64,000 bases of DNA, taken from NCBI GenBank assembly GCA_028284905.1, contig JANQQU010000082.1:97087-161086 (forward strand). Reading direction: 5' to 3'. The notes under the pieces are model-generated. The model was given only the letters and a program-made list of their open reading frames with translations. It did not search any database and was not told where the DNA came from. Each line of letters starts with the position of its first letter. Positions within the stretch are counted from its first letter, which is position 1. Positions 9,097 to 16,819 of this stretch are shown one piece after another. Position numbers and translations under genes: made by a program. This DNA comes from Calditrichia bacterium (GTDB lineage Bacteria > Calditrichota > Calditrichia > RBG-13-44-9 > J075).

Positions 9097-12000
9097 GTGG
9101 CAAATCAAAAACACCTGGATATTTTGCTTTCCGGAATGGAAGCATGGAATAGCTGGCGAAAAGAAAATCCGGATATCACACCGGACCTTTCCGGTATCCA
9201 TTCCCCTTCTTCAGACTTTTCCGGTTACGACCTGAGTAACAGTGACCTGACTCAGGCGAACCTTTCCGAAGCATCCCTTCAGAACGCCAACCTACAAGGC
9301 GCATTGCTGATGCGCATCGATTTAACTGCTGCAGATTTAAGCGGCGCCAATATCACCCAGGCCGACTTGCGTTATGCCATTTTAAACAACATCAATTTAA
9401 GTGATGCGAATCTTAATGAAGCGGACCTGGAGTCTGCCCAATTGAGTGCAGCGATTCTGGAAAATGCAAAACTGGACGGTGTCAATTTGCATCGCTCGGA
9501 TCTCCAGGATGCAAATTTTCAAAATGCCAGCCTGAACCGGTCTGTTATTAGCAAATCCAATCTTAGCAATGTCAATTTTCAGGAAGCTTTGCTCAGCGAA
9601 ACGAATCTGCAAAACTCCGATCTTACTGCCGCAAATTTCCAGAGTGCCAACCTTTCCCAGGCAGACTTGCAGAAATGTTATTTCCAAAAAAACAACCTGA
9701 AAAATGCTTTCTTTAATGACGCGAACTTTTCAAAAGCCAATTTCGAAGCAGTCAGCTTTGCCGATGGCAATTTCAGCCGTTCCGATTTTAGCAGCGCCAA
9801 TCTGTATGGCAGTGATTTGCGGGATGCGGTCTTTTTCGAAGCAGACTTTACCGATGCCAATCTCAGTCAGACCAATATGGCAAGCGGCATATTCCATAAT
9901 GTCAATTTTCGCGATAGTAATTTAAGCAACGCGCTGGCGGGTGCTGCAGATTTTCGCGGCTCGCAATTTCGCGAAACAATATTTTTTAAATGCGATTTGA
10001 AAAAGGCAAATTTCAGCGAATGCTTTTTGCATCGCCCCGCCTTAAAAGAGGCATTGCTGGAAGGCAGCATCCAGGAAGACCTGCAGATAATGCAGTACAA
10101 TGACTGTCAGCTCACCGTCGATGGGTTGCCCTCGGTACATGCCTTGCAAGCTTTGCTGGAAGACAGTGAAACGGAAACGATTGAGCAGGATTGGGGAAAG
10201 TTGATTTTAATTGTCGGAGATTTTCCGGCAGAACGGCACGCTATGTTGGACGCACTGCTCGGAGTTGTCCGCAAGCAGGAGATTGTACCGGTTGTGTTGA
10301 ATGGCGCCCCGGAACAAATCTCCCAGCGTGCCGATCTCCTCTCTGCACTCGCCTCACACATGCCGTTGATTGTTATCGACCTGACCACTTCCCCGGATAT
10401 TCCCGGCAGTTTTCAGGAAATTGCCGATCGACTACCGAATGGCTGCGTACTGCCGCTTATTCATGCTGCCCATTATCGTTATGAAATGACCAGCGAGCTG
10501 GCTCAATACGCCTGGGCGATGCCACTGAAGCAATATAAAAGCGAAAAAAGCCTGCAAACAATCATTCGCATGCAATTAAAAGCGCTTAAAGACCGGCTGC
10601 TTTCCGAGGACACCCGGGCAGATCAAATCACCGAAGAAGCGACGCCTGCTGAACCAGAAGCAGTAGAAATAAGTGAAACTCCTGAAGCCGAAGCAGTTGT
10701 TGACGATACACTGGAAGTGCTGGATGAAATCAGCCTAAGCAATGATGAAGCAACTCTGGAAACCACTGAAGAAGATTCCCCTCCGACGGAAGCAGATGCC
10801 GATGAGACCAAAGAAGTTCCCCCACCGGCAGAGTCGGATGACGATGACACCAAGGAAATTTCTCCGTCGGCTGAAGCGGATGATGACGCCGAAGAAATTC
10901 TCCCACTAGCGGAAGCAGATGACGATGCGCCGGACAAAACATCCCCTGTTCAACCGCTGGTTGAAGCAGAGAACAAAAATGACGCTGAAGATGAAGCGGA
11001 ATATTTAAGCACTTCATCAGATGCGGAAAAGAAAAAAGGCGGTGGCGGATTTTTCATAAACATCATGCTCACTATGCTTTTCTTGTTTGGCGCCTACTGG
11101 GGCTGGACGCATCTTTACAAAGATGTGCTTATTGTGGTTCCCGGCGAAACCCGCGCCTATCTTTATTTTAACGGCGAGGAAATAACGCCGTCCGATTATC
11201 AGGATACTCATACCAGCTATCGCCTTGAACGCAAGTTAATTGGCAGTCATGAACTGGTAATCTTGCCAACCCAGTTGGAAGATATTAAAACCCATGAGTT
11301 TGTTCGCTATCAGCGCTATCAAAGAACGATAGAAGTACCGTTTGCCGCAGATAGTGTGCTACATGAAGTCGTTTTTGATACACTTTACAGCGTCAGGAAA
11401 ATTCTGGAGGGACGTTATCCAACCATCAACAGCGCCGGCGACAAGGTTATCTATTCCACCGCCGAGCCGCAGACCGGACTGAATAAGCAGCTGCTAATTT
11501 ATAACCTGCAAGACAATTCAGAGATGGAAATCAAATTGGACGATCCCTGGCTTTATTTACCCGGCTGGGAATGGGATCGGGCATATCTGCTTGATGATAA
11601 TGAAAGCATTTACCTCAGTGCTTTCAACTTTAAAAAAGATCAGGCGATCCCTTTTCACATTTCCGCCAACAATGGGGCTACCCGGAAAATTGCCCTTGAT
11701 GTCAAAAAGAAATGGTTGAAATATGTGCCGCTGCAGGAGAACAAAGGCATTGCCCTGGAAAACAAGCTTTACTCACTTGATGGCGAACCACTGAAGAATT
11801 TTACCAGCAATCGTCCCTTCAAGGAAGCACTGTATTCTGCCGGCAATAGTGGACTGCTCTATTTTACCGAAGCGACAGGGCGTAGCAAGGGAATGTTTAG
11901 CCTGCAGTGCCAGTTCGTTAGTGCGGAGACCTCGCAAAGCAAGCCACTCTTTAACCTTATTCAACATCGAATACCGTTCTTATCTGCAGCGCGTAATGGT

Positions 12001-12291
12001 GAGCGGGTTGTCATGACGGAATATTCCGGTGTCTCAATCGAATTTCTCTCGACGATCCGGATTTGGGAAGACGGCGAATGGGCCGATCTCACCCAGAAAA
12101 TGATTGATGGAGACAGAAGAGATGGTGAGAATTATTTCTTTCATAAAACCGAAGCAATCTGCGACGGCGACGCCCGGAAAATCGTCTATGAATATGATCG
12201 AAATATTTATTTGATAGAGATTCCCGAAGACATTTCAGTTCAGGATATAAAAGCCGCCGAAGTCAGCAAACGGTTTCAGCGGCGTTCTTAG
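9097..12291 (+). CDS. large pentapeptide-repeat membrane protein with Rossmann-like domain and C-terminal propeller
   Basis: A 1064-residue protein with an unusual layout. The start is GTG 9097 with AGAGG seven bases upstream. Residues 10-35 hold the AWNSWRKENPDI lead-in common before pentapeptide repeats. Residues about 38-320 are about 55 pentapeptides of the A(D/N)LxX type, forming a right-handed quadrilateral beta-helix. Residues about 368-500 (LILIVGDFPAERHAMLDALL, later PLIVIDLTTSPDIP and YAWAMPLKQY) resemble the Rossmann-like domain that follows such repeats in several bacterial proteins. Residues about 510-645 form an acidic linker with repeated PPAEADDD units. A single membrane helix lies at about 652-672 (INIMLTMLFLFGAYWGW). 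Residues about 680-1050 look like a TolB-type propeller outside the membrane. The function is unknown; the shape suggests a cytoplasmic sensor or scaffold joined to an envelope domain. It stands alone, convergent with the DUF4097 operon. Confidence 0.85.
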   Translation: MANQKHLDILLSGMEAWNSWRKENPDITPDLSGIHSPSSDFSGYDLSNSDLTQANLSEASLQNANLQGALLMRIDLTAADLSGANITQADLRYAILNNINLSDANLNEADLESAQLSAAILENAKLDGVNLHRSDLQDANFQNASLNRSVISKSNLSNVNFQEALLSETNLQNSDLTAANFQSANLSQADLQKCYFQKNNLKNAFFNDANFSKANFEAVSFADGNFSRSDFSSANLYGSDLRDAVFFEADFTDANLSQTNMASGIFHNVNFRDSNLSNALAGAADFRGSQFRETIFFKCDLKKANFSECFLHRPALKEALLEGSIQEDLQIMQYNDCQLTVDGLPSVHALQALLEDSETETIEQDWGKLILIVGDFPAERHAMLDALLGVVRKQEIVPVVLNGAPEQISQRADLLSALASHMPLIVIDLTTSPDIPGSFQEIADRLPNGCVLPLIHAAHYRYEMTSELAQYAWAMPLKQYKSEKSLQTIIRMQLKALKDRLLSEDTRADQITEEATPAEPEAVEISETPEAEAVVDDTLEVLDEISLSNDEATLETTEEDSPPTEADADETKEVPPPAESDDDDTKEISPSAEADDDAEEILPLAEADDDAPDKTSPVQPLVEAENKNDAEDEAEYLSTSSDAEKKKGGGGFFINIMLTMLFLFGAYWGWTHLYKDVLIVVPGETRAYLYFNGEEITPSDYQDTHTSYRLERKLIGSHELVILPTQLEDIKTHEFVRYQRYQRTIEVPFAADSVLHEVVFDTLYSVRKILEGRYPTINSAGDKVIYSTAEPQTGLNKQLLIYNLQDNSEMEIKLDDPWLYLPGWEWDRAYLLDDNESIYLSAFNFKKDQAIPFHISANNGATRKIALDVKKKWLKYVPLQENKGIALENKLYSLDGEPLKNFTSNRPFKEALYSAGNSGLLYFTEATGRSKGMFSLQCQFVSAETSQSKPLFNLIQHRIPFLSAARNGERVVMTEYSGVSIEFLSTIRIWEDGEWADLTQKMIDGDRRDGENYFFHKTEAICDGDARKIVYEYDRNIYLIEIPEDISVQDIKAAEVSKRFQRRS

Positions 12292-12311
12292 CCTTCAGGC
12301 TTTAGGCCTAG

Positions 12312-12360
12312 GGCTTTAGGCTATTAGGCAACCATAATTTCTGCCTAACAGCCTAAAGCC
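12312..12360. terminator. bidirectional hairpin between convergent genes
   Basis: Arms 12312-12330 and 12342-12360 (GGCTTTAGGCTATTAGGCA and its complement) pair over 19 bases with one mismatch around an 11-base loop. It separates the pentapeptide-repeat gene from the DUF4097 gene, which point at each other. There is no long U tract. The arms belong to an array of repeated TTTAGGC words that begins at 12295 and continues to 12375. Confidence 0.6.
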
Positions 12361-12387
12361 TAAACACCTAATCCCCTAGTATTTCCC

Positions 12388-13392
12388 CTAGTATTTCCGC
12401 ACTTTTACTTTGCCGCTGGAGGTCCGCAGGTAAAGACGCGGTCCGCCGCCATTAATCTTACCTTTCAACATCGACTCATCTTCCCGGGATACTTTATCCG
12501 TCATGGAAAAATCGCAATCGATTCTGCCCCAGCTGGCTTTCGCATCCAGGTTAACACCAATGTCGTCTTTCAGATAAACTGTGACACCGCCGGCAGAAGT
12601 TGTCAGGCGGCAATCATCCGAGGGCTGCTTGGTAATTGTCGCGGTAACCGACCCACCGGAAGTCGCGGCATCGATGTAGCCCATTACTTCCTCGACGCGA
12701 ATGCTGCCACCGGACGTTTCCGCTTCAACATTTCCCTTTGCCTGGTCGATACTAATCGATCCACCGGCAGTTCTTGCCTTCACATTTCCGTCAACATCGC
12801 CAATGCTAATGCTACCACCAGCAGTGCGAATATCGGCGTCCCCCACGCTGCTACGCAAGGTGATGCTGCCACCGGCGGTCGTCCCGGTTACCGGTCCGTT
12901 GATGTTGCCAAAACGCAGACTGCCACCGGCGGTTTCCGCTTCAACGGTGCCGTCCAGGTCGCCAACCTCAATGCTGCCACCGGCGGTATTGAGACGCACA
13001 TTATAGTTCTCCGGTACTACAACCCGGTACTCTACATTCAGGTTATCCCGGCGGCGCCAGCGGCGGCGATTACCGTCATACTCGCCAACAATTTCCACAT
13101 CATTGCCGGTCTGGTTGAAGGTCAGCTTAAATTCTTCCAGCATTCTTTCCGCATCTTCCCGGTTCCGGGTATCAGGGTCGCGAATCACCCGTACATCAAC
13201 GACATTGCTGCTATGGGTTGTCACGTCGATCGAACCAAGGTCACTGTCGATTGTCAGTGTGCCACCAGCACCAACCTTAAAGGTTTTTTCCACTTCCAAA
13301 TCGAGGCTTTGCCCGGAAAGGGGCAGCATCACAAACATCAGGAAAAAGGCCAGGATGAATCCCGGATACTGTAATTTTTTCTGCATTTTCAT
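12388..13392 (-). CDS. DUF4097-family beta-solenoid protein (first of two)
   Basis: A 334-residue exported protein. The start is ATG 13392 with AAGGAG upstream, giving a signal peptide of about 27 residues ending in LPLSGQ. After an Ig-like N-terminal region (LTIDSDLGSIDV, residues about 40-130) come about eight repeats of 18-20 residues with a T/S-A-G-G-S-I/L core (ETAGGSLRFGNINGPV, RTAGGSISIGDVDGNV), the DUF4097 beta-strand repeat. A single-stranded right-handed beta-helix on the cell surface or in the periplasm is expected. It ends with a strand-rich cap. It is the fourth gene of a run with an ECF sigma factor, an anti-sigma factor and a second DUF4097 protein, so control by the sigma factor is likely. 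The function is unknown. Confidence 0.85.
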   Translation of the reverse strand: MKMQKKLQYPGFILAFFLMFVMLPLSGQSLDLEVEKTFKVGAGGTLTIDSDLGSIDVTTHSSNVVDVRVIRDPDTRNREDAERMLEEFKLTFNQTGNDVEIVGEYDGNRRRWRRRDNLNVEYRVVVPENYNVRLNTAGGSIEVGDLDGTVEAETAGGSLRFGNINGPVTGTTAGGSITLRSSVGDADIRTAGGSISIGDVDGNVKARTAGGSISIDQAKGNVEAETSGGSIRVEEVMGYIDAATSGGSVTATITKQPSDDCRLTTSAGGVTVYLKDDIGVNLDAKASWGRIDCDFSMTDKVSREDESMLKGKINGGGPRLYLRTSSGKVKVRKY

Positions 13393-13462
13393 TTTGTCTC
13401 CTTCTAAGCGCCTGTTATCAGGCAGTTTTTTTTTGTTGTTAAACATCTAATGTTATCAGTGC

Positions 13463-13574
13463 TGTCATTGCGATCCCGGCTGCCGGGAGAAGCAATCTCA
13501 TACGGTGTATCTACAAAGGGATCGCTTCGTCGCTGCCCCGCAGGGATCCCTTTGGGGCACTTCTCGCGATGACA
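13463..13574. repeat. TGTCATTGCGAG-family interspersed repeat, copy 1
   Basis: Outer arms TGTCATTGCGA (13463-13473) and TCGCGATGACA (13564-13574) pair with one wobble. The inside carries the family words AAGCAATCTC and GATCGCTTCGTCG and an extra GGGATCCCT stem. It sits between the two DUF4097 genes, inside the likely operon. The same family is at 15951-16038 and 45350-45436, and a minimal form is at 58844-58871. Confidence 0.85.
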
Positions 13575-13645
13575 AATAAAACGTTGTTCAACATTACTTC
13601 TTTAACACTATCTTTTTTTACTCAAGCAGGCGATCTCCGCCCGGT

Positions 13646-14881
13646 TTATTTATTTTTACGGATATCGATATCCCCACCGGAGGTTTCCAGCAGAATTTCG
13701 TCACCACCACCGTTAATTTCGCCAGTCTTACGAAGGGTACGGCGACTGCCTTCAGAGGATTTACTGAGGGGAAAGTCGCTGGTAATTTCGTAACGGTTCC
13801 AACGGCTGTTATTCCGAATTTCCGCGGTAATATTTGCCGGCATGTTTTCCGGAATGGCCAGATCGATACTGCCGGAACTGGTCGCGAGATAGATGCGATG
13901 ATCTTCACTGAAATCTTCCAGGGTCACTTCCACATCAATGTCGCCGGCCGAAGTGGTGGCACGCACTGCGCCGCGAATATCGAGCAGTTCCACATCGCCG
14001 CCGCTGGTGCGGGCAATTACCCGTCCATTGATGGACATGCCTTCCACATCACCACCGCTGGTTTGCGCATCCAGGCTGCCATTGACATTCTCTACGGTGA
14101 TGTCGCCACCGGATGTATTCAATTCCGCATTACCGTTACAATCCAACAACTCGATGCTGCCACCGCTGGTGTAAGCTTCAATCGGTCCGGCAACATTTTT
14201 CACATCGATTTCACCACCGGAAGTTTTCAAAACCACTGCTTTTTTCGCATCAACCACAAGGATACTGCCACCGGAGGTATTCAAGTCGGCAGTGCCACTA
14301 ATGTTTTTCAAGCGAATATCGCCACCGCTGGTGCGGGCTTCCAGGTCTCCGTCCAGATTCTCGATGCGTAAATCTCCGGCGGAAGTTTGAACATCCAAAT
14401 CGCCTCCGGCATTCATTGCTTCAATATCACCATTGGATGATTGCAGCAAGCTGAGGCCATTAACGCCGCTCAGGAAAACATCCCCCTGGGAAACGCGCAC
14501 TTCCAGATCAAACTTTTCCGGCACCTTAATTTCCAGCTGGCGGCGAATCCAGCGCTCGCTGCCCCGCCCGGAAATCCGCACGTGATTGCTGGTGTGGGAA
14601 TAGTTGCTTGCCGCACGATCAAGCACTTCTTCTGCTTCCTCTTTCGTAAAGACATTAATTCTCATCAACTCCCGTACTTCCACCACGTTTTTATCCCAGC
14701 TTTGAATATCGACGTCGCCGGAAATTCCCCGGACAGTCAAACTGCCGCCGGATTTCACATCAAACGATTTATTGTGCTCGACGTTGTAAAATCCGTCCCG
14801 TTCAACGATTTTCTGTGCCGGCAAAGTCATTGTCATCAAAAGCAAAGCCAGCAGGCATGATACAATATGTAAGTGTTTCAT
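13646..14881 (-). CDS. DUF4097-family beta-solenoid protein (second of two)
   Basis: A 411-residue exported protein, paralogous to the gene at 12388-13392. The start is ATG 14881 with GAGGAG eight bases upstream; the signal peptide ends near LPAQ. Residues about 30-130 form the N-terminal sandwich (LTVRGISGDVDIQSWD). Residues about 135-320 hold ten repeats of about 19 residues with the core TSGGDI/V (ARTSGGDIRLKNISGTAD, NTSGGSILVVDAKKAV). The repeats are more regular than in its neighbour. The last residues repeat the motif once more (LLETSGGDIDIRKNK), a pattern also present in the paralogue's end. Predicted location is periplasm or outer surface. The stop is at 13646-13648; the preceding gene is 13 bases upstream, so translation coupling is possible. 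Confidence 0.87.
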   Translation of the reverse strand: MKHLHIVSCLLALLLMTMTLPAQKIVERDGFYNVEHNKSFDVKSGGSLTVRGISGDVDIQSWDKNVVEVRELMRINVFTKEEAEEVLDRAASNYSHTSNHVRISGRGSERWIRRQLEIKVPEKFDLEVRVSQGDVFLSGVNGLSLLQSSNGDIEAMNAGGDLDVQTSAGDLRIENLDGDLEARTSGGDIRLKNISGTADLNTSGGSILVVDAKKAVVLKTSGGEIDVKNVAGPIEAYTSGGSIELLDCNGNAELNTSGGDITVENVNGSLDAQTSGGDVEGMSINGRVIARTSGGDVELLDIRGAVRATTSAGDIDVEVTLEDFSEDHRIYLATSSGSIDLAIPENMPANITAEIRNNSRWNRYEITSDFPLSKSSEGSRRTLRKTGEINGGGDEILLETSGGDIDIRKNK

Positions 14882-14894
14882 AATTCGAACTCCT

Positions 14895-15911
14895 CTATTC
14901 ATTCACGGATTCATCGGTTCTTCCGGAACCGGGAATCGACTGATTATCATATTCATCCAACATTTTATGCGCCCGGTTGCGTATGTAATTATTGGAATCC
15001 TGACGGGCGACTTTGCGGAAGAGATTCACATCATCAACCGATATTTCATTCTCCATCAGGGCGCTCAATGCTTCGATGCGCAGGGCCGGGTTGGGGTCGT
15101 CCAGCAGAATTTTCACCAGCATTACCTTCACGGATTCATCCGGCAGCGATGCTTTCAGGGCCTGGACAACTTTCAAGCGCACACCGGGGTTTTCCTCTTT
15201 TTTCAACACATAAGTCAGTGCATCAAGAATTTCCGGGGCCATCTTGTTTTGTTCAACAGCCATCGACTTCACCGCTTTAACCGCATGCAGACGAACAGCG
15301 AGATTCTCTTCCTCAAGAATCGCCTCCCGCAACATTTGCTGAACGGCAGGGTTTTTCATATCCCCCTTTAAATGAATGTCATTAACCGTCGTGTAAAAAA
15401 TTTCCATTTCCCCCGTATCCGGGTTGTATTTGATGCGCTCGACACTCGCCAGCAACGGATTGATCGCGCTGCCGCCGGACTGCACAAGATTGTTCGCGGT
15501 AAAAAGCGCTTCCATTGCGTCTTTATTCAGATCATTGGCGACAGGCGTTTCCGTGGGACCTTGCCGCCCGAAAAAAAAACCGACCAGGAACAATAAGGCT
15601 GCCATCCCAATCCGCAACGCCGGCGCTGGCTGAAGCAGTTCCCAAAAATTGGCAAAGCCCCGCTGTTCCGACTGCTGCCCCTGTCGAAGTTTTTGGGAGA
15701 GGGAATTGCGCAGTTGAATCAAGGTTGCTTCATCTGCCGGCAACGGTGGCTGCGGAGGTAACACTTCCTGCAATGCCTGTAACCGCTCAACTTCCCGCGA
15801 ACAGTCCGGACAACTTTCCAGATGCGCACGAACCGTATCCTGCTCGGCACCGCTCAGGTCGCCATATACAAACAGGGCTAGTTTTTCCTGGGTCTGCTTA
15901 CAAATATTCAT
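14895..15911 (-). CDS. anti-sigma factor with zinc finger, membrane helix and HEAT-repeat domain
   Basis: A 338-residue membrane protein. The start is ATG 15911 (AGGA upstream); a longer frame to 16034 merely reads through an interspersed repeat. Residues about 1-45 form a zf-HC2 anti-sigma zinc finger (HLESCPDCS, with a His-x3-Cys-x2-Cys pattern). A membrane helix lies at about residues 98-117 (IGMAALLFLVGFFFG). Residues about 180-330 are HEAT-like repeats: four units with the pattern NPxVRLxVVQAL and NPALRIEALSAL. The zinc finger should hold the ECF sigma factor encoded just upstream; the HEAT part lies on the other side of the membrane and may receive a signal. This extra domain is unusual for an anti-sigma factor of this size. 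Confidence 0.9.
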   Translation of the reverse strand: MNICKQTQEKLALFVYGDLSGAEQDTVRAHLESCPDCSREVERLQALQEVLPPQPPLPADEATLIQLRNSLSQKLRQGQQSEQRGFANFWELLQPAPALRIGMAALLFLVGFFFGRQGPTETPVANDLNKDAMEALFTANNLVQSGGSAINPLLASVERIKYNPDTGEMEIFYTTVNDIHLKGDMKNPAVQQMLREAILEEENLAVRLHAVKAVKSMAVEQNKMAPEILDALTYVLKKEENPGVRLKVVQALKASLPDESVKVMLVKILLDDPNPALRIEALSALMENEISVDDVNLFRKVARQDSNNYIRNRAHKMLDEYDNQSIPGSGRTDESVNE

Positions 15912-15950
15912 CTTATATCCTGAATTCTGATTGTTTGCGTTTCTTATCTC

Positions 15951-16038
15951 GTCATTGCGAGACGGGCCTCTTTTGCCCGGCGTGGCAATCTCCAGCCAAA
16001 CAAGGAGATTGCTTCGTCGCTTCACTCCTCGCAATGAC
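15951..16038. repeat. TGTCATTGCGAG-family interspersed repeat, copy 2
   Basis: Outer arms GTCATTGCGAG (15951-15961) and CTCGCAATGAC (16028-16038) are a perfect 11-bp inverted repeat. An inner pair GCAATCTCC / GGAGATTGC is also perfect. It lies between the sigma gene and the anti-sigma gene, within the likely operon, where its hairpin could modulate the ratio of the two proteins. Confidence 0.88.
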
Positions 16039-16052
16039 AGTTAGAACATTCG

Positions 16053-16634
16053 TCATTTGTCAATTCGATAATACACTTTCAGCACCTTCTGCAACTTTTG
16101 GGTCGCCCGGAACAAGTGATTTTTAACAGTGCCTTCGGCGATGTCGATCATGTCCGCTATTTCTCTGATTTTATAGCCATGATAATGCTTCAGCACAAAA
16201 ACTACCCGCTGTTGTTCCGGTAATGTATTCAAACCCTTTTTTACTTCACGCTGCAATTCCTTATCCAGCATGCTGCTTTCGATACCTGCTTCCTGTAAAA
16301 ACAATGCTTCGGATGGTGCAGGCTCTCCGCGTTCTTTTCTGGCATCGAGAGAAAACCAGGTACGGCGCCGCTGTTTTTTCCGCCAGTTGATAGAAAGATT
16401 GATAGCAATGCGGCCCAGCCAGGTACTCAGTTCACTTTCGAAACGGAAGGAAGATATTTTTGCGAACGCCCGGATAAAGGTGTCCTGGTAAACATCGTAG
16501 GCATCATGCTGATTACCCACGATGCTACAGATCATCTGCAGAATCTGCCGATCGTGTAAACGAACCAGGGCATCGAAGGCATCGACACTACCCTGCTGCG
16601 CGCGTTTGATTAATTCTATCTCTCTGCTATCCAT
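16053..16634 (-). CDS. ECF (sigma-70 family) RNA polymerase sigma factor
   Basis: A 193-residue extracytoplasmic-function sigma factor. Region 2 contains YDVYQDTFIRAFAKISSF and ELSTWLGRIAINLSINWRKK. Region 4 has LPEQQRVVFVLKHYHGYKIREIADM and the DNA-recognition helix around AEGTVKNHLFRATQKL. The linker between regions is long and charged (RKERGEPAPSEALFL). The start has AGGAAG before it. The following genes on the same strand encode a zinc-finger anti-sigma factor and two DUF4097 proteins, the usual surroundings of such sigma factors in these phyla. It probably controls its own operon, though no promoter with a matching motif could be identified by eye in the 185 bases upstream, a region shared with the divergent helicase gene. 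Confidence 0.95.
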   Translation of the reverse strand: MDSREIELIKRAQQGSVDAFDALVRLHDRQILQMICSIVGNQHDAYDVYQDTFIRAFAKISSFRFESELSTWLGRIAINLSINWRKKQRRRTWFSLDARKERGEPAPSEALFLQEAGIESSMLDKELQREVKKGLNTLPEQQRVVFVLKHYHGYKIREIADMIDIAEGTVKNHLFRATQKLQKVLKVYYRIDK

Positions 16635-16819
16635 ATCTTCCTATCTGTTTCGAATCTTAGACAGCGGCCTTTTTAAAAAGGTTGGCAAAAATTTTTTATT
16701 TTTCAATGGTTGTGATTTGCTTTGAAAACAAACACATAAAGTACGTCTATTATTTATAATGGGTATAGCAGGTCCATTAAAAATGCCCATAACAGGAAGA
16801 ACATAATTATTATCGGGAG

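Noticed and set aside
13898..14371. 157-codon open frame on the plus strand inside the second DUF4097 gene
   Set aside because: Periodic repeats of the real gene make long antisense frames; no ribosome site.
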